64,000 bases of DNA from Lachnospiraceae bacterium (GCA_024696945.1 JAILGF010000075.1:33034-97033); one strand, 5' to 3'; positions 16,583 to 26,364 are shown, counted from the first letter of the stretch. Made by a program: numbers and translations. The notes: generated from the sequence alone by a model not told the origin.

Positions 16583-17752
16583 TTACATCCTTAGCAGCAA
16601 CTCTCTGTCTATGAGTTTCCCATCTTCATAATAACTTCTTGGAACACGCTTGCTTACAGCACAGGTCAGTTCGTAAGGAATGGTCCCGGCTATCTCGGCC
16701 AGCTTTTCGATGGGATTCTTTGAACCGAAAATCTCTATCTCGGAACCGACTCCCACGCCCTGCATATTTGAAACATCGATCATGCACATATCCATGCAGA
16801 TTTTTCCGAGCTGCTTTGCGGGACCTGCTGTTGTCATAAGCGTGCATTTATTTGACAGAGACCTGAAAAATCCGTCCGCATAACCGTAAGGAAGCACTCC
16901 GACACGGGTTGTTCTGTCAGTTACGAATATTCCCCCGTAGCTGATGGCAGTGCCCGCAGGGTATGTTTTTATGGTACTGATCACGGTTTTTAGTGACATA
17001 ACGGGCTTTAGTCCCATTTTGATAGCGAATTCTCCGTATCCGTAAAGAAGAAGTCCCGGACGCACCATATCTAAATAAGTTTCAGGATATTCCGAAACCG
17101 CGCCGGTGTTTGCACAATGCTTAAGTTTGAATTTCTTACCGGACATGTATTCAACATGGTTAATTACATCTGTAAAGAGCTTGAACTGATGCTCGGTATA
17201 TTTCCTGCACTCCTCACCGGGCTCGTCGGATACTGCAAAGTGTGTAAATATGCCTTCTGCATCGAGTCCCAGCATATTGATGGCTTCGAGGATACCGTTT
17301 ATTCCGGTTTCAAAGAAGTCACCATTACAAAGGTATCCGAGCCTTGACATGCCTGTATCAACCTTGATATGTATCTTCAAGGTTTTACCGAGACATACGG
17401 CTTCTTCGGAATATTCGACTGCTTTGGCTTTACAGGTAACAGCCTGCGTAATGTTGTATTCTATCAGTCTGTCAACCTGCTCCTTTGGAGTATGGCCTAA
17501 TATAAGAATGGGCATTTTTATGTCATTCAGACGGAGTTCCATAGCCTCATCTATGCTGCTGACGGCAAGATACCCTGCTCCTTCTTTTTCAAGGGTTTTA
17601 GCCACATGAACCGCTCCGTGTCCGTATGCGTCGGCCTTTACCACACCTAAGAATTTTACGTTTTCACCTATTTTTTTCTTTATTGTCCTGTAATTGAATT
17701 TTAAAGCGTCGAGATCTATCTCGGCCCAGGTTCTTCTTAATGTTGATTCCAT
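16583..17752 (-). CDS. alr: Alanine racemase
   Basis: A fold-type III PLP enzyme of 389 residues converting L- to D-alanine for peptidoglycan. The PLP lysine is K39 in VVKADAYGHGA. The second catalytic residue is the tyrosine in AISYGGIF, followed by VGVLPYGYADGFFRSLSN and GKICMDMCMIDV. CAGGAG lies before the ATG. It has its own extended -10 promoter (17785-17813) and is divergent from the SCP2-like gene. The enzyme appears complete and active. Confidence 0.96.
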   Translation of the reverse strand: MESTLRRTWAEIDLDALKFNYRTIKKKIGENVKFLGVVKADAYGHGAVHVAKTLEKEGAGYLAVSSIDEAMELRLNDIKMPILILGHTPKEQVDRLIEYNITQAVTCKAKAVEYSEEAVCLGKTLKIHIKVDTGMSRLGYLCNGDFFETGINGILEAINMLGLDAEGIFTHFAVSDEPGEECRKYTEHQFKLFTDVINHVEYMSGKKFKLKHCANTGAVSEYPETYLDMVRPGLLLYGYGEFAIKMGLKPVMSLKTVISTIKTYPAGTAISYGGIFVTDRTTRVGVLPYGYADGFFRSLSNKCTLMTTAGPAKQLGKICMDMCMIDVSNMQGVGVGSEIEIFGSKNPIEKLAEIAGTIPYELTCAVSKRVPRSYYEDGKLIDRELLLRM

Positions 17753-17784
17753 GATTGCTCCTGAAAAATATTTTTAACATAAGA

Positions 17785-17813
17785 ATTATAACATTTCCGC
17801 CATTATTCTGCAA
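17785..17813 (-). promoter_or_regulatory. alr promoter
   Basis: On the minus strand: TTGCAG, a 17-bp spacer and a perfect TATAAT preceded by TGT (extended -10). It lies back-to-back with the promoter at 17829-17857. Confidence 0.8.
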
Positions 17814-17828
17814 TAAGATAAAAAGAAT

Positions 17829-17857
17829 TTGAAATTTTCAGAAATGTATGCTACAAT
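17829..17857 (+). promoter_or_regulatory. Promoter of the SCP2-like/AAA+ operon
   Basis: TTGAAA, a 17-bp spacer and TACAAT preceded by TGC (extended -10). The ORF track begins the next gene inside this promoter, which supports the later start at 17898. Confidence 0.75.
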
Positions 17858-17897
17858 ATGCTTGGAGAAATATATCATTTTCAAGGGAGGTGGCATT

Positions 17898-18257
17898 ATG
17901 ACATATGAACAGATTGTTGAAATGGTTAGAAAAGTGTTTGAATATGCCGATGCCAGGAACATCTATGAGCATATCGCCTTTCAGGTGAATGTCACGGGCG
18001 AGGGTGAAGGGATTTTTTACTTTGAGGTGGCCGACAGACAGTGTGTTATCGAGCCTTATGATTATTATGACAGAGACGGACTTATCACTACTACCGCAAA
18101 AGTGCTTTCGGACATATGCTATAAGAAATGTACCATGAGAAGCTGTATCGAGAGTGGTAAAATGCGGTTTGAAGGAGATGTGAGAAAACTGGAGCTCTGC
18201 CTTGGAAACATTACGCTTACATATCTGAAGGATAAAAAGAAAAATACAGGGGATTGA
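17898..18257 (+). CDS. SCP2-like sterol-carrier-fold protein
   Basis: GGGAGGTGG followed by ATG at 17898 gives 120 residues; the track start at 17829 lies in the promoter. The pattern HIAFQVNVTGEGEGIFYFEV, then ITTTAKVLSDICYKKCTMRSCIESGKMRFEGDVRKL, matches the SCP2 lipid-carrier fold, whose C-terminal GK..(I/F).GD segment is the clearest signature. SCP2-fold proteins bind hydrophobic molecules; the ligand here is unknown. The gene ends one base before the AAA+ gene, so the two are likely co-translated. Confidence 0.65.
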   Translation: MTYEQIVEMVRKVFEYADARNIYEHIAFQVNVTGEGEGIFYFEVADRQCVIEPYDYYDRDGLITTTAKVLSDICYKKCTMRSCIESGKMRFEGDVRKLELCLGNITLTYLKDKKKNTGD

Positions 18258-18258
18258 A

Positions 18259-20589
18259 ATGAAAGACGATTTTATGAGCAGCGGCTCGGGGAGCAGGAAT
18301 TATACCGCAGATGAAATAGACAGAGCCAGAAAGATGCAGAAGAAAAACGGCGGTACTCTGATGGACAACCTGGCTAAGCTTACCGGTCGCGGAATGCCTT
18401 CTACTACAAGTATGGCAGACCTTACCAGTATGTACAGGAAGGCCAATCAGGAGCTTAGTTCTTTTATTGAGGCTGACAGCAAGAGAAAGAAAGAGGCCGA
18501 AGCCAAGAATGATGCCGTTCGCCAGCAGCTTATGGAAAACCAGGAGAAGCTTAATAAGGCTCTGGACAGTTATACAAATACCCTGAAAGAGGATTTTGGA
18601 ATCGAGCCTCAGCAGGATAATTCCTGGATGAACGATTTCGGTATTCCTTCAGGCCAGAACAGTACAGGTGTTTCCGGAGGAGCTTCGGGTCAGGGTAATC
18701 TGGGTGCGGTAGAAGGTAATGGTCAGACCGGCGCAGGTCTTCAGGGGACTTATGCTACTGACAATGCTTACGGGACTGCACAACCCGGAACCCAGCAGGC
18801 CGCAAAGACAGAAGAGGAACTGGCATCCACAAGAGAAGTAAACCTTGAGAAATTTAACGGTCTTGCCGATGAGATAAATAAAACGGTTTTCGGGCAGGAG
18901 GAGTTCGTAAAGAAGCTTGTTATAGCTTTTAAACGTCCGCTCGTAATGCCTCCCGAGAATCCCAAGGCGCTAAATACAATCCTTCTTACCGGGAAAAAGG
19001 ATACCGGTAAGCATTTTGCATTGACTGAGATAGCAAAAGAACTGAACAAGCGTGGAATTCTTCGCAATTCGGATATCCGTGTGCTTGATCTTGGCTTATA
19101 TACCGACGCTTCCATGGAGAAGCTTTTCCTTCAGGATATTTTCTCGGCACTCTCATGTAATTCGAGGATTGTTCTGTTTGAGAATTTTGAGAACTGTCAT
19201 CCGTCATTCCTTTCACATATTTCCTCGCTTGTGATCGACGGAAGATTCCAGCTTTCAGAGCGCTATATATTCCAGAAGGGTCAGCTTGTAAACGTACAGA
19301 ATTCACTTGCAAGCGAAGCCGTGAGCGCATTCACCGCCAACGGAAAGTATCTGATCTTCATTACCGAAAAGACTCTTGATAAATGCGCAGGCATCATGGG
19401 CGCTCCGTTCATCAATGCACTTGGGGATGTATGTACAACAAAAGAGCTTGAGGCTATCGCCATCAGAAAGATAGCTGAAGGTGAGCTGGAAGACTTAAAG
19501 AACAAGGCTGCTAATCGTTTCTTCTTTAAGCTTGACTTTGATGAAGGCTTCTTGGACTACAGCGTTTCGAGGTCAGAGCGTCAGGCAGGCTTACGTGGGG
19601 TACAGGATTTTTATGATTCCGTATTACAGGCGCTCGCACAGGCAAAGCTTGAAGGTGATTATCCTAAGGATGCAGCATTAAAGCTTGGTGTGGCAGAGGG
19701 AAGGATTAATGCAAAATACGACGAGGAACTGATCGATCTGTCGGCACTTCTTCCCGAAGGATTCCGTGGCGAGATTGAAGAGATCAAGAAGGAAATGGAT
19801 GCCATTGTCGGTCTTGCAAAGGTTAAGGAATACGTATTCAGCCTCGAAGAGTATTATAAAGTTCAGAAGCGCAGGCAGGAAGAGGGCTTGAAGACCAGTG
19901 AGGTCAGCAAGCACATGATCTTTACCGGAAGTCCAGGAACAGGAAAAACGACTATTGCAAGGATCATAAGCAAGTATCTGAAGGCTATCGGAGTCCTTAC
20001 CGGAGGACAGCTCGTTGAAGTATCAAGAGCTGACCTTGTGGGACGTTATGTAGGACATACGGCACCTCTTACAAACCAGGTTATTTCTTCCGCTATAGGC
20101 GGCGTGCTCTTTATTGATGAGGCGTACAGCTTATACAGGGGTAAGGATGACAGCTTTGGCTTAGAGGCTATCGATACTCTGGTTAAGGGAATCGAGGATA
20201 ACAGGGAGAACCTGATAGTTATCCTTGCCGGTTATTCCAACGAGATGCAGGAATTCTTGACGAGTAACTCGGGACTTAAGTCACGTTTCCCGAATGTCAT
20301 CAACTTCCCGGATTATACCGGAGAGGAACTTTTAAAGATCGCTAAGTCAATAGCCAAATCAAAGGGTTATACTATCGATGAAGGCGCTGATCCTGCACTT
20401 ACAACATATTTCAATGCAGTTCAGATGGTGAGGGCTGCGGATGCAGGCAACGGCAGACTTGCAAGGAATAAGATAGAAGAGGCGATACTTAACCAGTCAA
20501 AGAGGCTGGTAGCTGAACCGAATGCAGAGTTGTCAGTGCTCATGTCGGAAGATTTTGATCTGAATGACGTAATGAGTGATGAAAAATAA
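18259..20589 (+). CDS. Two-domain AAA+ ATPase (CbbX/SpoVK-like C-terminal domain)
   Basis: A 776-residue protein. Residues 1-195 are charged and then Gly/Gln-rich, probably disordered. The first AAA module (about 205-400) has a Walker A GKKDTGKH near 245, but the Walker B position reads RIVLFENFENCH instead of the usual DE pair, so hydrolysis there is doubtful. The second module (about 510-760) is a canonical CbbX type: GSPGTGKTT near 556, VGRYVGHTA pore region, LFIDEAYSLYRG Walker B, and arginine fingers around LKSRFPNVINFPDYT. CbbX/SpoVK ATPases remodel protein partners by threading. The target is unknown, and the SCP2-like neighbour is the obvious candidate partner. The start ATG directly follows the upstream stop. 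Confidence 0.85.
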   Translation: MKDDFMSSGSGSRNYTADEIDRARKMQKKNGGTLMDNLAKLTGRGMPSTTSMADLTSMYRKANQELSSFIEADSKRKKEAEAKNDAVRQQLMENQEKLNKALDSYTNTLKEDFGIEPQQDNSWMNDFGIPSGQNSTGVSGGASGQGNLGAVEGNGQTGAGLQGTYATDNAYGTAQPGTQQAAKTEEELASTREVNLEKFNGLADEINKTVFGQEEFVKKLVIAFKRPLVMPPENPKALNTILLTGKKDTGKHFALTEIAKELNKRGILRNSDIRVLDLGLYTDASMEKLFLQDIFSALSCNSRIVLFENFENCHPSFLSHISSLVIDGRFQLSERYIFQKGQLVNVQNSLASEAVSAFTANGKYLIFITEKTLDKCAGIMGAPFINALGDVCTTKELEAIAIRKIAEGELEDLKNKAANRFFFKLDFDEGFLDYSVSRSERQAGLRGVQDFYDSVLQALAQAKLEGDYPKDAALKLGVAEGRINAKYDEELIDLSALLPEGFRGEIEEIKKEMDAIVGLAKVKEYVFSLEEYYKVQKRRQEEGLKTSEVSKHMIFTGSPGTGKTTIARIISKYLKAIGVLTGGQLVEVSRADLVGRYVGHTAPLTNQVISSAIGGVLFIDEAYSLYRGKDDSFGLEAIDTLVKGIEDNRENLIVILAGYSNEMQEFLTSNSGLKSRFPNVINFPDYTGEELLKIAKSIAKSKGYTIDEGADPALTTYFNAVQMVRAADAGNGRLARNKIEEAILNQSKRLVAEPNAELSVLMSEDFDLNDVMSDEK

Positions 20590-20603
20590 TATAGCAAAAT
20601 GAA

Positions 20604-20645
20604 GATATCCCCCACCTTTTAGCGAAGGTGGGGAATATCCTTTTT
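20604..20645 (+). terminator. Strong terminator after the AAA+ gene
   Basis: A stem of about 15 bp (GATATcCCCCACCTT with AAGGTGGGGaATATC, one mismatch) is followed by TTTTT. The LRR gene track start lies inside this hairpin, which supports the later ATG at 20664. Confidence 0.9.
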
Positions 20646-20663
20646 AGTCGGAGGGCTGATATA

Positions 20664-23468
20664 ATGAAAGCAAAAAGGCTTATATGTCTGTTTTTATCAG
20701 TATTAATGGTCATAGGTGTTTTAAACATGGATTATAGTCCGGTGAATGCTGCTTCAAAAAAGAAAAAGGTTGAGTTCAGCGTCAAAACCGTGAATGACGG
20801 GCTGGATTTAAAGTTTACCATCGAGGAATATCCCGGAGCTGAATACTATAATATTGTATTATGCGGTAGGGAGAATGCATATTCTCCTTATCTTGATAAT
20901 AAAGATAAGGATATTTCACTTATTATCGCAAAGGTAAAAGCAGATTCCGGAAAGACTGTCTATACGATGAACGGACTTACAAAAGGTAAGTACACTTTTT
21001 ATGTTGAGGCTATGGAGCCTGAAGACACATATTATGAGGATAACGTAAAAAGTGAAAAGAAGACGGTTACTGTTAAGGCTCCTGCAATCTCTGAAAGGGG
21101 CGAGGTCAAGTATGATTTCTCTAAAACCAAGATCGGAGAGGTCATTACTTTTGGTGCTTACGAGCAGGACGGAGATCTTTCGAATGGGAAAGAGCCTATT
21201 GAATGGATCGTCCTTTCTAAGGATAAGAATGAGATGTTGGTACTAAGTAAATATGCGCTTGATTATCTCCCTTTCCATGTACGAGAATATTACGGGGAGG
21301 ATGAGACTGACAAATGCTTTACCACTTGGGCTAGCTGCTCGATCCGTGATTTCCTGAACAATGTTTTTTATGATGAGGCATTTACTAAGGGAGAGAAGAA
21401 GCTAGTAAAAACGAATACCATTAAAACTACTGTGGATTTTGAATGGAGAAAGAAAGAAACGAAAACTACAAAAGATAATGTTTTCCTGCTTTCTTCCAAG
21501 GATCTTACAAGTAAATCCTATGGATTCGCCAAGGAAAGAACTCTTGAAGATATAAACCGCAGATGTTCGTATACTGCTTACGCCATACTTCAGAAAGAGT
21601 TTAACAGGGATCATCGATATAGTGGCGCGGGCATTTCTGATTACCGGACGGAAGATGGTGATGAAGCCATTGAATGGATGCTCAGGGATCTTTGGATGGA
21701 GGAACAGTTTCTTAATATTGTCAGAGAGAATGGAACGATTACGTTTTCTAATTTTAAAGAACATTTTAAAATCGGATACGGATACGCTGTAAGACCCGCC
21801 ATCCTGATAGATATGAGCTCTTTTAAGATTAAGGAAGTTGAAAGTGTTCGGAAAGATGCTAATGCCGAAAATAAAAAGAAGATTAAGATCAATAAAAAGA
21901 ATTTCCCTTATGAGGAGTTTAGGGATTATATCAGCGAAGAATTTGACAAAAATGAAGATGGCTGGCTAAGCGAGAAGGAAATGAATTCGGTTGAAAATAT
22001 TTCTTTTTCGGGTGGGTACTATGATTATGACAGTATAAGTAAGAAGAACAGATTTAAGGGGATAGAATTATTCAAAAATCTTAGGACTCTGTCTATTACT
22101 AATGCCACTATAAAGAAAATCGATCTCAGCAATATTAAAACACTTGAAAAACTGACTATACGTATTAATGAAAAAAACAGCAGTATTGATATTAGCGGAT
22201 GTTCTAATCTAAAAGAACTGTCGCTTACTAATTATGGAGGTTCATACGGTTATTATAATAAGAATGCTTCTCTTAAACAGATTAAGTTAATCGGTGATTC
22301 CTCTTTGGAAAAAGTCTCTATCAAAAATGTAAAAATTAAGACAGTAAACTTGCCGGAGAGTAATAATATAGTATCACTTACACTGTCAGATCTGCAGCTT
22401 TCAGAATTGAACCTCGGTAATAATACTGCATTGCAGAGTTTTATCTGTAACGGAAACAATTTAAAGGTCCTTGACGTCAGCAAAAATACGGACCTGACCT
22501 CCTTGGATTGTTCCGGTAATAAGCTTTCAGAACTCGATCTGAGCAATAATACTATGATAACCGATCTGAACTGCCAACAGAATGAATTGTCAAAACTTGA
22601 TCTGAGCAGGAATTTGAAGCTGATTTATCTGAACTGTTCCGAAAATAAATTATCGGAACTTGACTTCGGTACTAACACTGTTCTGGAAGAGTTAAACTGT
22701 TCAGAAAATGCATTATCAGCGTTAGATCTAAACAGTAGTAATCTTAATAAATTGGATTGTTCCCTTAATCAGTTACAGGTACTGAATTTGAAAAAGTCCG
22801 GATCTCTAAAAGAACTGAATTGCTACGGAAATCAGCTTTCAGATATAGATATTAGTAAAAATACAGCGTTGATGGATTTAAACTGTGCAGACAATAAACT
22901 GACAACAATAGATATAAGTAACAATCCGGTTCTCGAAATATTAGATTGTTCTTACAATCAGATTGTCAGATTGGATGTCAGCAGTAGTAAGTCACTGACC
23001 GAACTTGCTTGCATGGATAACAGTATGGAATCTATAAAATTATGTAAAGGGCTTACACTACTTGATTGTAGTAAGAACCAGCTTACAGATGTAGATGTTA
23101 GTGCAATAGTTGGTTTACAAGTTTTGAACTGTTCAGTTAATAAACTATCTTCTATAGATGTCAGCCGAAATACTGATCTGTGTGATCTGTTCTGTAGAAA
23201 TAATGAATTAACTAAATTGGATATTAGCAAGAATAAAAATCTTGGCGTATTGAATTGCTCATATAACAGGCTTAAAGAGCTTGATCTTACTAAGAATACT
23301 GAATTGACGGGATTGGATTGCGGATATAATGAGCTTACGGAATTGAATACCAGTAAAAATAAAGAATTATCCTGGTTATACTGTAGCGGCAATAAGATTA
23401 AAGAATTAGATCTGCATAATAATTATATACAAGATGGTGATTGGGAAAATGATATTGTAGTTAAGTGA
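20664..23468 (+). CDS. Secreted LRR protein with DUF6273 and EF-hand-like segments
   Basis: GGAGGG and ATG at 20664 give 934 residues starting with a signal peptide (MKAKRLICLFLSVLMVIGVL, cleavage probably after VNAA). Next come an FN3-like stretch and a DUF6273-like domain (FGAYEQDGDL, EPIEWIVLSKD, CSIRDFLNNVFYDEAF, YAVRPAILI). An EF-hand-like calcium loop (DKNEDGWLSEKE) follows. The last 330 residues hold about 16 LRRs of 21 residues with pattern L..LDCS.N.L..LDVS.NT, each with a cysteine at the same position, forming a cysteine ladder. No sortase or cell-wall anchor motif is visible. The DNA looks more AT-rich than neighbouring genes, possibly from transfer or repeat expansion. Likely an exported binding or adhesion protein; ligand unknown. 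Confidence 0.82.
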   Translation: MKAKRLICLFLSVLMVIGVLNMDYSPVNAASKKKKVEFSVKTVNDGLDLKFTIEEYPGAEYYNIVLCGRENAYSPYLDNKDKDISLIIAKVKADSGKTVYTMNGLTKGKYTFYVEAMEPEDTYYEDNVKSEKKTVTVKAPAISERGEVKYDFSKTKIGEVITFGAYEQDGDLSNGKEPIEWIVLSKDKNEMLVLSKYALDYLPFHVREYYGEDETDKCFTTWASCSIRDFLNNVFYDEAFTKGEKKLVKTNTIKTTVDFEWRKKETKTTKDNVFLLSSKDLTSKSYGFAKERTLEDINRRCSYTAYAILQKEFNRDHRYSGAGISDYRTEDGDEAIEWMLRDLWMEEQFLNIVRENGTITFSNFKEHFKIGYGYAVRPAILIDMSSFKIKEVESVRKDANAENKKKIKINKKNFPYEEFRDYISEEFDKNEDGWLSEKEMNSVENISFSGGYYDYDSISKKNRFKGIELFKNLRTLSITNATIKKIDLSNIKTLEKLTIRINEKNSSIDISGCSNLKELSLTNYGGSYGYYNKNASLKQIKLIGDSSLEKVSIKNVKIKTVNLPESNNIVSLTLSDLQLSELNLGNNTALQSFICNGNNLKVLDVSKNTDLTSLDCSGNKLSELDLSNNTMITDLNCQQNELSKLDLSRNLKLIYLNCSENKLSELDFGTNTVLEELNCSENALSALDLNSSNLNKLDCSLNQLQVLNLKKSGSLKELNCYGNQLSDIDISKNTALMDLNCADNKLTTIDISNNPVLEILDCSYNQIVRLDVSSSKSLTELACMDNSMESIKLCKGLTLLDCSKNQLTDVDVSAIVGLQVLNCSVNKLSSIDVSRNTDLCDLFCRNNELTKLDISKNKNLGVLNCSYNRLKELDLTKNTELTGLDCGYNELTELNTSKNKELSWLYCSGNKIKELDLHNNYIQDGDWENDIVVK

Positions 23469-23506
23469 TAAGAAGCCGATACAAGTAAATTTCATTTTTT
23501 ATTTAT

Positions 23507-23535
23507 TTGACATATCCCCAGCTTTCGTGTATTAT
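23507..23535 (+). promoter_or_regulatory. Sigma-A promoter of the DUF1858 gene
   Basis: A perfect TTGACA (23507-23512), a 17-bp spacer and TATTAT (23530-23535). Confidence 0.82.
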
Positions 23536-23570
23536 AGTGGAGACCTAAAAAAGAAAGGCAGGAAGAAAAA

Positions 23571-23774
23571 ATGATTACAAAAGATATTACTATCGGTGAG
23601 CTCTTAAAGCAGGCTCCGGATGTTGCTCCGATCCTTATGAGTGCAGGTATGCATTGCTTAGGATGCCCCGCTTCACAGGCAGAGTCCATTGAGGACGCAG
23701 CTATGGTTCACGGTCTTAATGTGGACGAGCTTATGGCTGAGATCAACGATTTCTTGGCAAAGAATCCCGCTTGA
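23571..23774 (+). CDS. DUF1858 domain protein
   Basis: A 67-residue protein comprising just a DUF1858 domain: [31 protein letters not shown], then a helical tail. The HCLGCP motif with two cysteines suggests redox or metal chemistry. The domain also occurs at the N-terminus of larger iron-sulfur repair and hydrogenase-related proteins. It has its own strong promoter and terminator, so it is monocistronic. The biochemical role is not established. Confidence 0.9.
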   Translation: MITKDITIGELLKQAPDVAPILMSAGMHCLGCPASQAESIEDAAMVHGLNVDELMAEINDFLAKNPA

Positions 23775-23796
23775 TGCAGGACATTTAACAAAACCG

Positions 23797-23844
23797 AAAA
23801 GTCCTATGATAATGCAACTTATGCTTTTATCATGGGGCTTTTTA
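23797..23844 (+). terminator. Terminator after the DUF1858 gene
   Basis: The arms AAAAGTCCTATGATAA and TTATCATGGGGCTTTT pair over about 16 bp with two G-T pairs and end in TTTTT. Confidence 0.85.
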
Positions 23845-23891
23845 TGTTATTATAAAGCTGTACAGATAATCCAACAGGGAAGGGATACGAG

Positions 23892-26270
23892 ATGCCCAAG
23901 CAGAAACCCGAAAAGAAAAAAAGGAGTAAAGTAGGAAGGATCATAAGAAAGAGCCTTCTTATTTTGCTGTTGGTTATTTTGGCTGCTGTCCTTGTGCTCG
24001 GAGTAATCTTCTACAATAAATACGGGAAAAGAATACTGGAACTGAAGAAGGAAGCTCAGAAAATAGCTGCAAATTCGAAAAGGGATGATTTCAGGGCGAG
24101 TGAGACCTCTATCTGCTATTTTTCTGACGGAAGCGTGATGTCGGTGCTTAAGGGCGAGAAGGATGTTTATTATCTTTCGTATGAGGCCATTCCAAAGTAC
24201 TGTATTGATTCCCTCCTTGCTACGGAGGACAGGAAGTTTTTTGAACATGCGGGTTATGATGTTTATGCAATAATCCGTGCCGCTAAGGCTTATCTTGATA
24301 ACGAGGGAGAGATAAGACAGGGCGGAAGCACAATAACGCAGCAGCTGGCAAGGACCATTTATCTTTCAAATGAGAAGACGGTTGAAAGAAAGGTAAAGGA
24401 GATATTCCTGGCCGCCAACCTGGAGAAGAAATATACAAAATCAGAGATCCTGGAGTTTTATCTTAACAATATATATTTTGCGAACGGTTATTACGGGATA
24501 CAGGCGGCTTCGTACGGATATTTCGGAAAGCCCGCAGGAGAACTGTCGTTATCGGAAGCGGCTTTCTTGTGCGGTATACCGAACAGTCCCTCGGATTACA
24601 ATCCGGTGAAAAGATTTGACAATACAATGCTCCGCAGGGATTCCGTCTTAAAACAGATGAGGGAGAACGGGTACATTTCCAAGGACGAGTACGAAAAAGC
24701 AATTTCCGAAACAATAACCCTTAACCGGAGCAGCCGCGAGAAAAAGAATTATGCGGAAACATTCACCTATTATTGTGCGGTAAGGATGCTGATGAAGCAG
24801 GAGGGCTTTGTTTTAAGGAATGATTTTACCTCAGACAGGGATAAGGATGAGTATGAGGACTTATATGAGGAGGAATACTATAGGGTTAAGAGAAGCCTAT
24901 ATACCAAAGGATATCGTATCTATACGTCACTGAATCCCGAAAAGCAGGAACTGTTGCAGCAGGCAGTGGATGAAGGCTTAGCTGAATTTGACGAGAAGCA
25001 GGAGAACGGCATTTATGCCCTTCAGGCAAGTGCCGTTTGTATAGATAATGACACCGGATATGTGACCGCCATAATAGGAGGACGTGAACAGGAATCTGAG
25101 GGTTATACATTAAACCGTGCGTTCCAGAGCCCGAGACAGCCGGGAAGCTCCATTAAGCCATTGGTGGTTTATACTCCCGCTTTTGAGAGGGGATATTATC
25201 CCGATACAAAGGTTCTGGACGAGAAGTTTGAAGGGGGACCGCGCAATTCCGGCGGAGTTTATTCGGGCGAGATCGACATAAGGTATGCGGTCTCGGTTTC
25301 AAAGAATACGATCGCATGGAAGCTGTTTGAGGAGCTTACTCCCAAGATCGGGCTTTTGTATTTAAAGAGAATGGGGTTTGGTCATCTGGTACAGAGCGAC
25401 TATGTTCCGGCAGCGTCTCTTGGAGGACTTACTTACGGGACTACGGCACTGGAGATGGCAGGAGCCTATGCGACCATATGCAATGACGGCATATACAGAG
25501 AGCCCACCTGCATTATGAGAATTTCGGATGCGGACGGTGAGACCGTTGCTGGCGGATACGGAAATGAGAATGATAGGGTAAGGACCTACGAGGCAAATGC
25601 TTCGAGGATGATGACTGACGTGCTGAAAACGGTTATGACCTCGGGAACCGGCAGAAGGCTTGCCATAGAGGGCATTACAAGTGCAGGCAAAACGGGAACC
25701 ACAGAGAATCAGCGTGACGGCTGGTTTGTCGGATTTACAAAATACTATACCACCGCTGTCTGGGTTGGATACGATTATCCGAGGGAAATGAAGGAACTTA
25801 TGGGAAATACGTATCCCGGCTATATCTGGCAGGCATATATGACGGAGATACATAAGGGACTTCAGGACAAGGACTTTACGCCGTATACCGACAACAGGAC
25901 ACCTGAGGAGAAGGGTGAAACGGACGAGCCGGAAGCGGATGAAAATATGTATGTCTTTAACGGAAACGGAACGGAAGATGGCGGAACATATGCAGGAGAG
26001 GATGCCGGTACGGGACTGTCAGGAAGGCTGCTGTTTATAGGCGAGGACGGCAGCAGGATAATCCTTTCCGACGAGGTTTCGGAGGAGGCCGATACAGACC
26101 GTGAAGGAAAGCCGGTCTATTATGATGATGAGGGCAACAGATATCTGTTTGATGAGAAGGGAAGAAAGGTAGAGGTCCGAGCGGACGGATATCCCGAAGG
26201 CTATGCATTGCCCGGAAGCTGGACGTTATATGACCATGAAGGAAACCCCGTTATGAGAAAGACGGAGTGA
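23892..26270 (+). CDS. Class A penicillin-binding protein (PBP1A type)
   Basis: A bifunctional peptidoglycan synthase of 792 residues. A basic cytoplasmic tail leads into one membrane helix (about 21-40). The GT51 glycosyltransferase domain shows the catalytic ATEDRKFFEHAG, GGSTITQQLAR, KVKEIFLAANLEKKYTK and EFYLNNIYF. The transpeptidase domain has the active serine in SSIK (PGSSIKPL), SKN in SVSKNTIAW, and KTG in SAGKTGTTEN. It polymerises and crosslinks lipid II outside the membrane. The C-terminal 130 residues are acidic and low complexity with DEEGN-type repeats, longer than the minimal enzyme. GGGAAGGGAT precedes the ATG. Confidence 0.95.
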   Translation: MPKQKPEKKKRSKVGRIIRKSLLILLLVILAAVLVLGVIFYNKYGKRILELKKEAQKIAANSKRDDFRASETSICYFSDGSVMSVLKGEKDVYYLSYEAIPKYCIDSLLATEDRKFFEHAGYDVYAIIRAAKAYLDNEGEIRQGGSTITQQLARTIYLSNEKTVERKVKEIFLAANLEKKYTKSEILEFYLNNIYFANGYYGIQAASYGYFGKPAGELSLSEAAFLCGIPNSPSDYNPVKRFDNTMLRRDSVLKQMRENGYISKDEYEKAISETITLNRSSREKKNYAETFTYYCAVRMLMKQEGFVLRNDFTSDRDKDEYEDLYEEEYYRVKRSLYTKGYRIYTSLNPEKQELLQQAVDEGLAEFDEKQENGIYALQASAVCIDNDTGYVTAIIGGREQESEGYTLNRAFQSPRQPGSSIKPLVVYTPAFERGYYPDTKVLDEKFEGGPRNSGGVYSGEIDIRYAVSVSKNTIAWKLFEELTPKIGLLYLKRMGFGHLVQSDYVPAASLGGLTYGTTALEMAGAYATICNDGIYREPTCIMRISDADGETVAGGYGNENDRVRTYEANASRMMTDVLKTVMTSGTGRRLAIEGITSAGKTGTTENQRDGWFVGFTKYYTTAVWVGYDYPREMKELMGNTYPGYIWQAYMTEIHKGLQDKDFTPYTDNRTPEEKGETDEPEADENMYVFNGNGTEDGGTYAGEDAGTGLSGRLLFIGEDGSRIILSDEVSEEADTDREGKPVYYDDEGNRYLFDEKGRKVEVRADGYPEGYALPGSWTLYDHEGNPVMRKTE

Positions 26271-26304
26271 AAGAGTAGGGAAGTGTACCCTGTATAAGAA
26301 TTGA

Positions 26305-26333
26305 TTGCATTTTGGAAAACGATAGTTTATAAT
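26305..26333 (+). promoter_or_regulatory. Promoter of the trigger-factor-like gene
   Basis: TTGCAT, a 17-bp spacer and a perfect TATAAT. The gene therefore need not depend on the upstream PBP promoter. Confidence 0.75.
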
Positions 26334-26364
26334 GAAAAAAAATCAACCGGAGAGGTCTTGAAAT

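Noticed and set aside
22400-23420. Regularly spaced repeats that could suggest a CRISPR array
   Set aside because: The repeats are in-frame degenerate LRR codons of about 63 bp inside one long ORF, not identical direct repeats with unique spacers.
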